This document shows positions 1 to 11,425 of a stretch of DNA of 64,000 bases, piece after piece. The translations under genes were made by a program, and so were the position numbers. The notes below the pieces were generated by a model. It ran no database searches. It saw only the letters and a program-made list of their open reading frames with translations, and was not told where the DNA came from. The stretch is from Setaria digitata (Eukaryota; Nematoda; Chromadorea; Rhabditida; Setariidae): assembly GCA_003640385.1 (NCBI GenBank), contig RCAB01000173.1:1-64000 (forward strand), read 5' to 3'. The stretch's first letter is position 1, and every line of letters begins with the position of its first letter.

Positions 1-1100
1 CTGCACCTGCACAACTCCCTTTCCATCTTTCCTCTCCTTCCAACCTTTAAGGATGAGAGGAAAGAAGCACTGTCATTTCTGGATGTCCCGACGAAGAGAC
101 ATAGTGTGGACAGTCTCCACGCCATTTCAGATGGATTATCTTCGTGTATCGAATAACAACTGGATCTGAAAACACACGTCACACGCGAATCTATGCTAAG
201 GACATATCAGTCACGTACCGGCTCTAGATGCAACGAGCAGTATGTCGCCTAAATCTGTCTGAGGTCACGTGGACTGACACGCACGCCTGAAGTGGCGGAG
301 CAAAGATCAAGCGAACAACAGTACACACATGTTGGCAACTGAAGGAGTGCAATGACATGGCAGCTCGAAAGGATGACCTCGACGAGAAGTGCGAGATATG
401 ACGAGAGCGTGTGCAGGAGGGGAGAGACAGACGAACAAAGAAAAAGGCACATAGTGACAGGCGGATGTTGTGACGAGCGATGTGTTCAGCGATTATCGAA
501 CAACTCCTTTCTCTTGTAGAGATGTATCGTCTATATAGAAGTAGACGATTAGAGATAGTTAAAGAACTATACAGATGTGGAGTAGCTGAGCATACAAATT
601 AGTAAGAAGGCGAACGACAAATATGTGGAGTTACCAGAAGGCAAAGATATATGAGACAATGTGTACCATGGAGAGGGAGGAGACTGTCCAAGAAGGAAAC
701 TGATGGGAGCGAGTGCAGGATAGAATGGTGCGAAAGAGCAATTAGTGGTGTATTGACGGCGCATTTGGCTTCGTGCCAATCACCAACTAGACCAGTGGCG
801 TGGTGCGTCAGAAGGACCATTCCATTGTGCGTGACTGACTTCAGCGTTGCGTCAGAAGGACCATTCCATTGTGCGTGACTGACTTCAGCGTTGCGTCAGA
901 AGGACCATTCCATTGTGCGTGACTGACTTCAGCGTTGCGTCAGAAGGACCCATTCACATTGTGCGCGACTTCAGCAATGCACCAGCACGTGACGGATCCA
1001 GTTAACGTGTGTAGTGCGATTAGTTTATGGTGACTGTGCCGTCAGTACGGAAACATATGATGCTGTCCGACGAGACGTACATCTCCTCTTGCTTATCTTT
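1..1100. other. GC-richer repeat-like block, no gene recognised
   Basis: This end of the window is visibly less AT-rich than everything that follows and holds only short accidental reading frames on both strands. A frame open from base 1 to 156 on the plus strand contains LSFLDV, which faintly recalls the L-P-F-L-D-V motif of some reverse transcriptases. It then hits a stop and I could not extend it, so it may be a decayed retroelement scrap or chance. A 44-bp tandem array lies at 805-979. The composition step suggests an old mobile or satellite-like segment, but no terminal repeats or target-site duplication were seen. Confidence 0.4.
805..979. repeat. 44-bp tandem repeat, three perfect copies plus one diverged
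   Basis: Copies at 805-848, 849-892 and 893-936 are identical 44-mers starting GCGTCAGAAGGACC. A fourth, degenerate copy runs from 937 to about 979, with an extra C and a shortened end. The identity of the three copies suggests recent slippage or unequal exchange. The array is GC-richer than the surrounding genome and overlaps no convincing gene. Confidence 0.9.
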
Positions 1101-1633
1101 CATCACAATATGTTATCCTTCAGGAATCGACGGTCTAGTTTACGCTTATTCTCTTTCAAAACTGTCACTCTTCCATTTCATCGCTTCAACTTCCCAAAAT
1201 ATACCGCTGGGGTATATATGCTTAGCAAATAATAATTAGAAGAGGTCAACAGGTCACGCAATGTCTAATGATAAAGTTGGCTGTAATTTGATAATATCTG
1301 TCGGACAGTATGTTCAATATGTGTTTGTGAAACTTCTGATGATGTTACGTTACAAGACAGATGCACTGTCCGCTCAGTAAGCAAATATAATTAGTAAAGC
1401 TGGAGTAATTAAATGATAGCTGTAAACAGAGATGGAGCAAGAAGCGGAAATTTTTAAAATAGATCAGTCGTTATCAGTATAGTAATGCAGCTGAGGCATT
1501 AGCATACACCGACGTGCTAGCAATTACAGTGGACATAACTGAGTACTTGGCGTGTAACTCTGTCTCCCAAACACTTGACTTGTTCCATTAACTGTGATAT
1601 ATTTATTGGAAAGGAAGAACAGGACAGCTGTGG

Positions 1634-4609
1634 TTAGCACATGGTCGTTATCACTTGTCCTGCAATTCAAAAATGAAATTGCTGTTCATCCGCTGTGGGA
1701 CTTTTCGTCAATTCTTATAGTCCCCAAGGAGGAAGTGATAAGCAAAAAGGTGTTTTTCCTTACCAGTAGTATTGCATTTTTGCTTCGACATTTCCTTCTT
1801 CAGTTGTCCCTAAAAGAATATTTGAAATGTTCTGTTCCAGTTGGAAGTTTCGCCGAAATTGCTAATCATGTAAATGCAGCGTAAGAAGCTTACGTGTTTC
1901 ACGTGTCAACTTCACTTACTTGTTCAATAAAAGTTGCATTATGAATAGTGTATATTCCGGATAGATATGCTAAATAGGCAGCCAAAAAGCATATCCCAAA
2001 CACTGCATATAACAGGACACTAATTGTACTAGTGAAAAGAATTTCTTTGCTTCCAAATACTTTAACTAAAAATCATTTACTTTAAAACAAACATCCATAA
2101 TTTCTCTCTCATCAAGGAAGAAACTTGTGATCAAATGACAGTCACCGATTTGCGTCCTCCCACATTTCACATTTTTGAGGAACAGATCTTGGTAGTACCT
2201 GTAAATGGATGATGCTTCTGTAACTTATTTCCGTAAACAGATCGCTTTTGAATCCGTGATTCAAATAATGGTACTCTTCTTCCACAGCAAATTAAATCAA
2301 TTCTGCCTAATTTAGAAGCAGCTCTTGTAGCACTGTCAAGATACGTATCTTCCACACGTTTAATCCGCTGTAACTATGAAGTGGCTAAAACGATTGCGCA
2401 AAAAAATTTCCATTCTTGTTGCAATAAAAAATATACGAAATATTTCATGAATTTTACCAGAGAAAAAAAATGAATATTCCAATCTTTCAATTTTGATGAA
2501 TTGGCAAGTTCGGTAAAATTTGTCATACCAATTCCGGTCATTTTAATCAAGTAGAATTTTATCAGAACTGTCTCTTGAAATAATAATATATCATTGAAAG
2601 CAAATAATGTTTTCAAAATACTTCCTGCTATTATTCTCTTCCTAAAATTTTACTCACAATCCATTTCCATATTTTGTCATATGTGGCATTCTTTGCTACT
2701 GTGAACCATTTGTTAATACATTGATTGGACTGATAAAGAAATGAAATTCTCCTATCTGTTTGATAATTTGGTTCGAATTAGTCCAAGCCTTCTTCTTAGA
2801 AGTGCTTCTCTTGCAGATGCAGTGATGTAATCAGAAAATTAATTCATTATCTCATTTTAAAAATTTGAAAACTATTCCTATTCATTTTTTTTTCCTATTC
2901 CTAGATCTGTCAAGTAAGCTAGTGTCACATAATTGAGAGTTGACAATGAATGGACAAGTTGTTGTTTTATAGCAAGATTTGATGTTCTTTTTACCAGGAG
3001 AATTTTCGAGACAAATCGGGAAATTTCCATACATATTTGAGTAAAGAAAAAAAAATGATTCTTATGCAGGGAATCAAAAATATTTCTTCAGCTTTAATAA
3101 GCTCTATTTTTATTCCTTTTCCTGATTGATACAGGAAACAATTGTCATTATCATTAACTTTACTCACCAAATTCCTCGGTTCGCTGTAACTATACGGCAC
3201 AGTGAATGCAGTTACATTTCGTCCACTTCCCCAATTTTTTTCCACATTTTTGCCAAATATTGTCTTAAGAGCTTCATTACACCAATTTGTCTCACTCAGA
3301 ATAATGATCACCTTTCGGCCAGCTTCCACCCTTACTTCAGAATATTTGCAATCATTTAAACGATTTATCTCTGATATCTATAAATATAATAGTGATACTT
3401 TATCACAGTTATTATTTCTTGCTCGAAACTGTTTATCAATTTATCAAATAACTTCTTCGAGGGGGGACAAGAGAGATGGAAAGCGTTAAGAGATATAAAT
3501 TACAGTTTCACAATCCGTACATTGTTATGCCAGTGTTGCTGTGTAAAGAATGATAAACGGCTCGAGACGATATGATATGATAATGACCTTATTTGCGTCA
3601 ACCACAGCAAAACAACACCGCTCATCACCGCATGCAACCGCATTCCAACAAACTTCTTTTTACAATAGTCAGTCACATCCTCACGAGAAGTTCGAAATTT
3701 GATGTCGAACCACGTTGAATCTACGTGGAATGTTGCAAGACTTACATCGCATAGCACGAAGAGTACAACAAATTTACATATTGGGTCGGGTTGAACCGCT
3801 GTTGCAAACCGGTAATGACATTGCAAAAACTTCATTTCAAAGTTCTAAATTTATAAGTAAGCTAATTATTGTGATAAAAATTGAAATAAGCTTCTTGTTT
3901 CCGCGAAGGTTATTTAATTGGAAATTTGATTAGCAATACCTGAGCAATCAACAGAAATGTTTGTTTGAGCTGTGGCTCGAGCTTGTCGAATACCGATGAT
4001 TTCTGACTACTAGTAAAATATTCAAGCCTGCGCTGCTAAATACTTCTCTACTAGCTTCCTTATGCGTAATTGCAGAACATTGAGTATTAATGGAGAGAAA
4101 GTTTTGAAATTGTTGCTGACATTTATTTTTTGTCAATTTCATTACGAAAGGTGTAGATCTTATGATAATTACCTTGCAAACAGTATTATATATTCAAAAT
4201 TATTTAGAAATCGATTGACTATGTTTCAAATGATTCTACAATCTTTTTTTTGCACGAGACTTCCATTACAATACTCCTTTTATAAAAGCATTCGCAAATT
4301 AAATTTGGAAAACACTAATTTATCTTTAATAGTGTAAAACGGAGATATTGAGGGAAGTTCGAAATCTCAGCATGGTCATTAATGATTTCAAATGAAGGAA
4401 GAATACTCTCATATTTGGTGATTTAGAAATCGATTGATTATGTTTAAAATGATGCAAAAGTTTACAGAAGAAAAAAACAGTGAAATCATGCAATTTATAC
4501 CTAAAATATTTATATCCAAATTGCAACTTTTTATTGCTATCACTCTTCTGCACTTATTTCTTTCCGTTTCCTGAACCAGAGCATGAAGTGTATCATCACA
4601 GAGATCGAA
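1634..4609 (-). CDS. Probable multi-exon membrane receptor-like protein with short cytoplasmic tail (N-terminal half unresolved)
   Basis: A chain of minus-strand exons with consistent phases was found: 4035-3940, 3844-3746, 3377-3168, 2729-2658, 2367-2199, 2123-2081 (weak acceptor), 2028-1920, 1809-1764 and 1659-1634 (stop). Donors such as GTAAGT and GTGAGT support it. The exon at 2028-1920 encodes one strong hydrophobic segment (SVLLYAVFGICFLAAYLAYL). Only about 30 residues follow it, so the cytoplasmic tail is very short. The upstream part has cysteines and N-glycosylation sequons (NVT, NAT). An upstream exon at 4609-4501 encodes FDLCDDTLHALVQE, which recalls the Cys-Asp motif region of ANF-receptor/class C ligand-binding domains. 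Another open stretch at about 4420-4326 also looks coding, but I could not join it in phase. The start codon was not found. My best guess is a guanylate-cyclase-like or clearance-receptor-like ectodomain. The family call is weak; that the region codes for protein is better supported. Confidence 0.5.
4207..4457. repeat. Pair of diverged direct repeats about 220 bp apart
   Basis: The roughly 30-bp segment at 4207-4236 (AGAAATCGATTGACTATG...) recurs at 4428-4457 with a few changes. On the minus strand the first copy contains CATAG, a possible splice acceptor, and the second has CATAA at the same place. Both lie in the unresolved part of the receptor-like gene, so they may be remnants of an exon-containing duplication. 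Confidence 0.6.
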
Positions 4610-6380
4610 CTATTTTATCATTTTGGATCTTTCAGAACATCTGAAAAGTGATGCTATCATTTAATATTTCCATTTTTATCAATGCTGAAAAGGAAATGGT
4701 GATAGTTTCGAAGTATATTATTCTTCACGATTTCAGAATAATTCAGACCTCTCGAAATCAACTGTTTATATATCATGAGCTATTTTGTGTCTGAGATTTT
4801 GTATTGAGAACATAATGTATCTGAAGAATGGCTTCAAGCAAGATGAATGTTCTAAAGAAGTTGAAAACTAATTAATTAATGAAATTCTACCAATTCTTAC
4901 ACTTAGTATTAAATCTTGCGCTAAAATCAACAAGCGACCATTTGACTTATTCACCAGTTGATCCTTTTATTTTTGAATTCATGTCGAGAATTTTTAGAAA
5001 CTCTTTCATACATCAGAAATCGTAAGTAGCGTTACATGCATCACCCGATATTTCTCGAAAATTTCAGAAATATTATTTTTGACAATTGGAAGAATTATTT
5101 TCAAAAGTTTTGTTTTTTGATGGCCAAGTGATTATTCAGGTTTAATAAGCTTATCGTGCAAAAGATTTCTAAGAATTTGCAAGCAAAGTTCTCGTCCTTT
5201 TATCTTTGCATAATCAATTGTGTCAATTTTAAATGTTTAAATTTTGATTAATTTAAAATATTGCGTGCTGCTGGCTTACATTTACAAATCACAGTTACTG
5301 CGACAGCAAAAAAGTTAATGCCAATCAGTCTGATGATTTTTCCATGGCAATGGTCGTTTTTAAAGGGTCGAAAAAGGTTAACAACAGTTCTGAATAGCAC
5401 CACAAGATAAATTTTTATTCTAGGATACTGGATGAGTTTTATTCTTTGCCAATGGGATTACTGAAATGCATCATGATAAAAATGAAAATTTCTCTACAAT
5501 ATAGCGATAGGATTATTTTAATCAATGCTTGAAGATTTTTTGAAATGCTGAAAATTCGATGGAGAGTTAATGTATTTATGGAAATATTTAAGCTCGGCAA
5601 AAAGAAATGTCTATATAATTACAACGATATTTGAGCTGGGGAAAATCTAATATTTAAACTACAAAGAAAATGTCTTAAACTGTAGGAGTGTCTTTAAAAA
5701 AAAGAAAGTTAATTAGGAGAAAAAAGCTAAAATTAATTAAGCCAGAAACAAAAGGTGCATATGCATAGTTCATTAGATAGTGAGCCATTTAATTTTTTTC
5801 AATTCATCTTGCTTATTTCTTTTAACATTTTGTATACACATTTCTGAAAACACTTAACTTTTTGAGAACATAAGGCATTATTTCACATATGTTGCCGAAT
5901 AATTCCCACAGTGCGGGAAATTATGCATCAGAAATGTTTAAGAGAAATGATAGGGAAGCTTTGCTCATTTTATGTCATTTTATCTCTGAAATAAATGAAA
6001 TGAAATTTCTGTTGTCAAGTTAAAGCAAAGTTTGCATTGTTCAATCAAAATCACTAAACACAAGTCTCATAATAAATTTCCAAAAAAAAAAATTAAAGAG
6101 ATTAATCGTTCAAAAAATGCTTCCATAGTTGAAAGGAAAAATCAAAGATTAATTTTAGGAATTTAAAAAAAAAAAACGGAAAAGCAATAAATCAGGGATT
6201 AATAATTGTTTCTATCCTTTTTTGATCAAAAGTATGATGAATCAAAAAAGTATTATCAGAGATTTAACGAATGAAATAAATTATAGTAGCATAAATACCA
6301 TTTTTTAAACATTTTTTTATGGTAGCATAAATACCCTTAGATGGTGATAAAACGTGACATTGTTCGCTTGTACATACAGA
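4610..6380. other. AT-rich region between the receptor-like gene and the serpin
   Basis: This stretch holds short open frames only. On the minus strand, frames near 4760-4640 and 5130-4990 show coding-like composition and could be further 5' exons of the receptor-like gene, but no phase-consistent joins were found. The right part should contain the serpin promoter. No other gene is supported. Confidence 0.4.
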
Positions 6381-6552
6381 GGTAGACCTGTAGCACCTTT
6401 AGATGTCACTAATTTTTACCATCATCCTTTAGTAATGAAGTTAATTCTAACTTTGGGTCATTATCAATAGGTCTACAACATCTGTAGATATAGCTAAATT
6501 TTACTATCAATCATTCAGTAATAAAGTTAACTCTGACTTTGAATCATTATCA
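6381..6552 (+). repeat. Diverged 86-bp tandem duplication just upstream of the serpin start
   Basis: Bases 6381-6466 and 6467-6552 align at a period of 86 bp. Both share the order CTGTAG, AATTTTTACCATCAT / AATTTTACTATCAAT, AGTAATGAAGTTAA / AGTAATAAAGTTAA and TCATTATCA. The second copy ends about 60 bp before the serpin ATG, so the duplicated unit probably lies in the promoter or 5' leader. Whether it binds any factor is unknown. Confidence 0.8.
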
Positions 6553-6613
6553 GTAGGACTGATAGTTATCATATGTGTACGAAGTTAAATTTTATTATCT
6601 ATGTTTTAGAACG

Positions 6614-8859
6614 ATGAATCGAATATTCATTGCTGTTCTGTTTCTGACTGTTAGTACACAATCTGTCTTCGTATTTGGTCTTAACTTTCATTGGCTGTAT
6701 GGTAGCAACAAACTTCAACCTTCAGAGTAATCTATTTTTAAGAACGGACTTGAAACTTTAAAGTATTAATTGTTGAAATTTTTCACCTTTTATTTTCACT
6801 CCTCTATTTCGTAACTTTTTAGTCTTTTCTCCTTGCAGTGTGCAAGACGCTCAAATTAATTTTGCAATTAATTTGCTACAAGAGGTAGCGAAAAGCGGGA
6901 AATCAACACTTGTATCACCATTCTCGATCTTCACCTTATTATCCGTTGCTTATTTCACAGCGCATGGAAAAACAAAATTGCAAATGGGACAAATTCTTAC
7001 AGGACGTAATCATTTGGTTGAAAAATTTTTAAAACGTCAAATTTCAGTTCTTTCTTTCTTTCTTTTTTAAGAAAGAGTCAGAAAATGTTTGTCAGTTTTT
7101 GTCTCTGAATGAAAGCAAAAAGTTTTCGTTTAGGAAACAATTTTGTAACTGACGCATATCGTAGAATGCTAAATTAATTGTTACTTTTGAATTAGCACAA
7201 AATAGAATATTTTTAAGATCCGAAAACGAAGAAAGCAGAAGTTGAGAAATACTTTACTGATTTCCTAGAATCTGTTACCAGAACAAATTGTAATAATTAT
7301 ACGATGAAAGCAGCAAATCGTCTTTATATACATGATGATACATTATCAGATGATTTCGTACTACCTTTGTTATACTTGTATAACGGAGAAATTGTTCACA
7401 AATGTGAATCCTTTCAGAATGATGCTATATTACAGGTATGATTAATAAGAAATGAACTATGAAGTTGCAATTTTTTCTTTTTAATTTTGGACTTCTAAAT
7501 TCTCATCAATAGGTTTTCAGGCTTTAGAAAATTGGAATGCTTTTTTCTTCAGCATTGTCATAACCAAGTTGATGACTCTTCACGTAACAAAATCTAGGAT
7601 AATCAGGATTATAACTCAGAATATATTTTTAGGATATCGCTAACTGGACCTTAAATGCAACTGAAAATAAAATTGGAGGAGTGGAAATGAAAATCAGAAA
7701 GAATGAAATGTTGATGTTAAATATAATAAACTTTAAAGACGAATGGCAAATTCGATTTGATAGGCAACTGAAGAAAAGATTTTTTCATCATTCTGAAAAG
7801 GAGAAGGAAGCAGTAAGTGTCTTCTGAAGTATCATTCATTTTTAGACAAGTCTGATAGATTTCTCGTCGTTTTTCATCTGCAATCATTTAGAAGCTGATG
7901 ATGGCAACAGATGGTACATTTCTGAATTATATGGATGATTTACTTAATGTTCTCATATTGCCCTATGCTAGTACAGAAGTTCAGATGGTTCTCATCTTGC
8001 CGAAAATTCGCTTTACTTTAGCCTCTGTTCTGGAAAAACTAACTAAAGAAAAGTTAATAGAATGCATGAAAAATGCTGCGCCAACTAAACTAAAGGTAAA
8101 TATACCAAGCAGATAAAGTAGTTAATAGAGACAGCATTATTTCCCAATGAAATTTAGTTTTTATCAAAGTATTTCTTTGGTTGCAAAATTATCTTGCCCT
8201 CTGTTTAATGCTTACTTTTGCTTATTTAAAACTTACTGCTGAAAAAGTTTCTTTTTTTTTGTGATCAGGCAAGTGATTCCAGATATATATGATCTTAGTT
8301 GTAGCTGGTATTGCCAAAATTCCGACTAGAGACAAAATATAATTTGGAGGAATTTTTTAAAAAAAATGGTGTCACTAAAGCATTCAGCGAAAAAGCTGAA
8401 TTTCTGATGAAAAAAAGGCAGATTTATCTTACCAAGATTTTGCAGGGAGGTTTAATTCAGGTTTGTGATAAAATTTCATTGCATAATTATTCGATTCACA
8501 ACAATTCGTCATCAGTTAATTAATTACAAGACGAAATATTCTTTGATTTTTCCTGCTTTATAATTTGAAATAATTCGTATCAACTTTTCTTTTTTTTTTT
8601 TTGGAAATTTTGTCGTATTTTTTGTTTATCGTTGAAATTTTTGCAGTTGGATGAAGTTGGAACAGACATATCGGAGATTTCCACATTTGTATACCGTAGT
8701 GATCGATCCAATAATTCGGAAGTTAGCAAACTTAACGCTAGCTCATATGGGAAATTAAAGCGTTTTCAACCTCTCAATATGTTTGTGGGTGATCAGCCAT
8801 TCCTCTACTTCATTATTAAGAATCACCAAACAATTTTGTTTGCTGGCCAATATAGCTAA
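6614..8859 (+). CDS. Secreted serpin (serine protease inhibitor fold)
   Basis: Seven exons join in phase: 6614-6726, 6839-7005, 7218-7435, 7633-7812, 7892-8095, 8305-8460 and 8647-8859. They give 416 residues, a normal serpin length. Residues 1-22 form a signal peptide (FIAVLFLTVS core). Serpin hallmarks are LVSPFSI, AANRLYI, the strand around VQMVLILPK, LPKFRLE and the C-terminal FVGDQPFLYFI. Filarial worms secrete related serpins at the host interface. The reactive loop is odd: hinge residues after G351 are T-D-I-S-E-I-S rather than small Ala/Thr residues, and about 40 residues separate G351 from F392, against about 22 in alpha-1-antitrypsin. Both features argue against classical protease trapping, so a non-inhibitory or specialised role is inferred. 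AATAAA follows at 9056. Confidence 0.93.
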
Positions 8860-11205
8860 TCATTAATTGTTAGCTGTTAACTGGGTGTATGCTCTATTTG
8901 CACTGTTGAAATTTCAATTAGAAACTTTATGTTATCACTTCCAGGTTGTACACATGATAGCACATAAGCAGCAAATCTTGACTTCAAACAATTTTATCAG
9001 AGACAAAAAATGAGAGTGCCAAAATAATTAAAAAAGTGAAGTGATTCCTACTGATAATAAACACTGATTATGCACATTGTTCCATATATATTTTCGTGCA
9101 TTCTAATAATGTCAGTTTCTAACATCTCTCCGACAACATCAAGAATAAAAACTATTTAAGCATTTGCAAACAAGAAAAGAAAGATCTAGGCTTATAGAAC
9201 TGATCCGAAGCTTCGATAACCTTATTGCTAAGGAGAATAAAGTAGAATTAATGCGAACATTATTCAGCGGATGGTTGAGCTCTCTCTCGTCGTTATTTAA
9301 ATAAATAGAAATGATATAATCATCAATTTTCTTGGGAAGTCGAGCAGTCGTGTCTGTTGTTTCAGTACATCAGAAATTTACGCTACTAGTTGAAGTTCTG
9401 TTGCGTTGAATTTCATTTCGTAACCATTTTTACTGAATCTTATTTTAAATTTATTATGATAAAAATTCTTGAGCAGTCAAAATGAAACTTGTGAAGATGG
9501 CAAGATTATCATGATGCCATGATATTGCTATATTTTGCTAATTTGCCAAAAACTTATGTGATCAGTTGCTAAAAATTTTACGTACGTGATCACGATTAGA
9601 AAATTTGACTAAAATGAATATTCGAAAACAGAATTATTGCAGCTGAAGTTGATTAACTGTAGAGGGCTTCTGTAAACAGTTAAAAAGAATCACAATTCAA
9701 TGATAAAGAGAATAATGCAATTACTTTGAACACGAACAAATTATTTTTTGTCCTTAGAATCAAGCAGTAACTCATATATCGTTTATTAATTAGATTAATT
9801 AGCTTAGCAACAATCCTTATCAATTATTATTAATAAGTCGCAAGTGTTCAACCAATTAATAATAAATTTCTCAGAAAAGTTATCATGTCGCAATGAATGT
9901 TTTGAAAATTTGATCAAATATTTTTATTGCACTAAATATAAATTTTACATTTTCGGACTTTTCATTTATTCATTCATCTTTTGTGAATGCTTCAAGATAT
10001 TTAAGATCTAATTAAAAAAAAAAAAAAATATTGACTTTACTGTGATTAGCTCTTTACTGCAATATTTGAGTAGTAATCTGATAAAGCTAAGAGTTAAAGC
10101 AACGGAGGAATAATTGTCGTTTGAAATAGTCTACTTAAGATATTCAAGTAGCATCGGTTTTTGTGCATAATTAAATGAGAAGTGGAAGGTAATTGGTGTA
10201 GACAAACCAAGTAGCAGGAAAAGAATGAAACAATACGTAGTAATTTACTTCCAAAAAGTAGTAATATTAAGCTTTTTCGTCGTATTAGTAAATTTTTGTG
10301 CTCAATAATAATTTCTTATTGGAGCAGGCGAAATTTTAAATTAGGTTGGAAAATATTTTACACTTTCCTCCTGAAAATTGCAGAATTATCAGTGCTGTTC
10401 ATTAATAGGTTACTAATTTCATTCTTACACTGTCTGATGATAAAGACTGCTCTTCACTCGGATGATGACTGAGAATTATTGTTCTAGAGCTAACTAGACT
10501 GTGTTATTGTTGATAACCGAATTGTTCATTTATAATTTGAAATTAAAATCTGTCAAATCTCATAGCACTTGTCAGTTTTTTTTTTTTTTTTTCATTTATT
10601 AATCTAAGATCCTTTCCTTTTCCATTTTTTTTCTTAATGACAAAGTAGCGGAAACAAGTTTGCACTATGAAAATTGGTAGATGTCGGGAAGATAAAGGAA
10701 ATAAGATCATGGCGTTGAAAATTTTGACAAGAATGTTCACTTTGGATTAAAAAAAATGTTCTATGAAATTAATTGTTAAATTATATTTTGTCGCCCTTCC
10801 CAAAAAATATTATTTAAAAGGTAAACAAAAGTGAAGCAATTTTACAAATTACAATTATCGAAATAACATTTTTCTATTTTCCTTCTTTCTTCCCATAACT
10901 TGATATCAAAATTTAATCCATCCTTTTCTTTCTTTCTATTCCCGTTTTGTCGTACTCTCACAGCTAACATTCAACCATTCCATCTACTAAAACTATTTAA
11001 TACTTTTTATTTGCTATCATACCGATATTTTATCGCATTTTTTTCTGGGTTCGGTTACAGACAAGAAGTTAATGCAACTACTTTGTATAATGTTTGTATC
11101 CAAACTTGTAGCTTTTTAAAAAATAATTCTAATTAAATCTATAATGAATGATTAGTGACTTTTTTCACTTTAAGAATGTGACGATGGCGATATGATCAAA
11201 TATGC
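8860..11205. other. Intergenic region between the serpin and collagen 3' ends
   Basis: The serpin and collagen genes converge here. The sequence is AT-rich with homopolymer runs (for example poly-T near 10570), and only short shadow frames are present. The serpin polyadenylation signal is at 9056-9061. No RNA gene or repeat family was recognised. Confidence 0.5.
9056..9061 (+). terminator. AATAAA polyadenylation signal for the serpin gene
   Basis: A canonical AATAAA lies about 200 bp after the serpin stop codon, on the coding strand. Confidence 0.5.
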
Positions 11206-11211
11206 TTTATT
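11206..11211 (-). terminator. AATAAA polyadenylation signal for the collagen gene
   Basis: TTTATT on the plus strand reads AATAAA on the collagen strand, about 150 bp past the collagen stop. The distance includes duplicated sequence around two assembly joins, so the true spacing is probably shorter. Confidence 0.5.
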
Positions 11212-11257
11212 TCTGACTTTCCACTAAAATTCAGCAATGTTTGTTTTGACAACTGCT

Positions 11258-11425
11258 TTCTGATTGTATTTAGTACCCAGGAGCAAGTCGAGCNATTATT
11301 AGTACCCAGGAGCAAGTCGAGCTGGTGGACAATGATCACAACTGCCAGGTGCNGATTGTATTTAGTACCCAGGAGCAAGTCGAGCTGGTGGACAATGATC
11401 ACAACTGCCAGGTGCACCTGAAACA
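11258..11425. repeat. Near-identical repeats around two N bases (assembly joins at 11294 and 11353)
   Basis: The segment holding the last collagen exon appears three times: partly at 11258-11293, again at 11295-11352 and in full from 11354. Single N bases at 11294 and 11353 separate the copies. The copies are essentially identical where they overlap. The simplest reading is unmerged overlapping contig ends. The third copy (11354 onward) carries the intact splice acceptor and was used for the gene model. Confidence 0.85.

Noticed and set aside
1..156. Open frame with LSFLDV, possible reverse transcriptase fragment
   Set aside because: Only one short weak motif, ends in a stop, and nothing flanking supports a retroelement; mentioned but not called as a gene.
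3500..3738. In-frame extension past the donor at 3745 in the receptor-like gene, ending ...RIVKL
   Set aside because: A perfect GTAAGT donor at 3745 and an in-phase acceptor at 3377 make this intron sequence more likely; it could be a retained-intron form.
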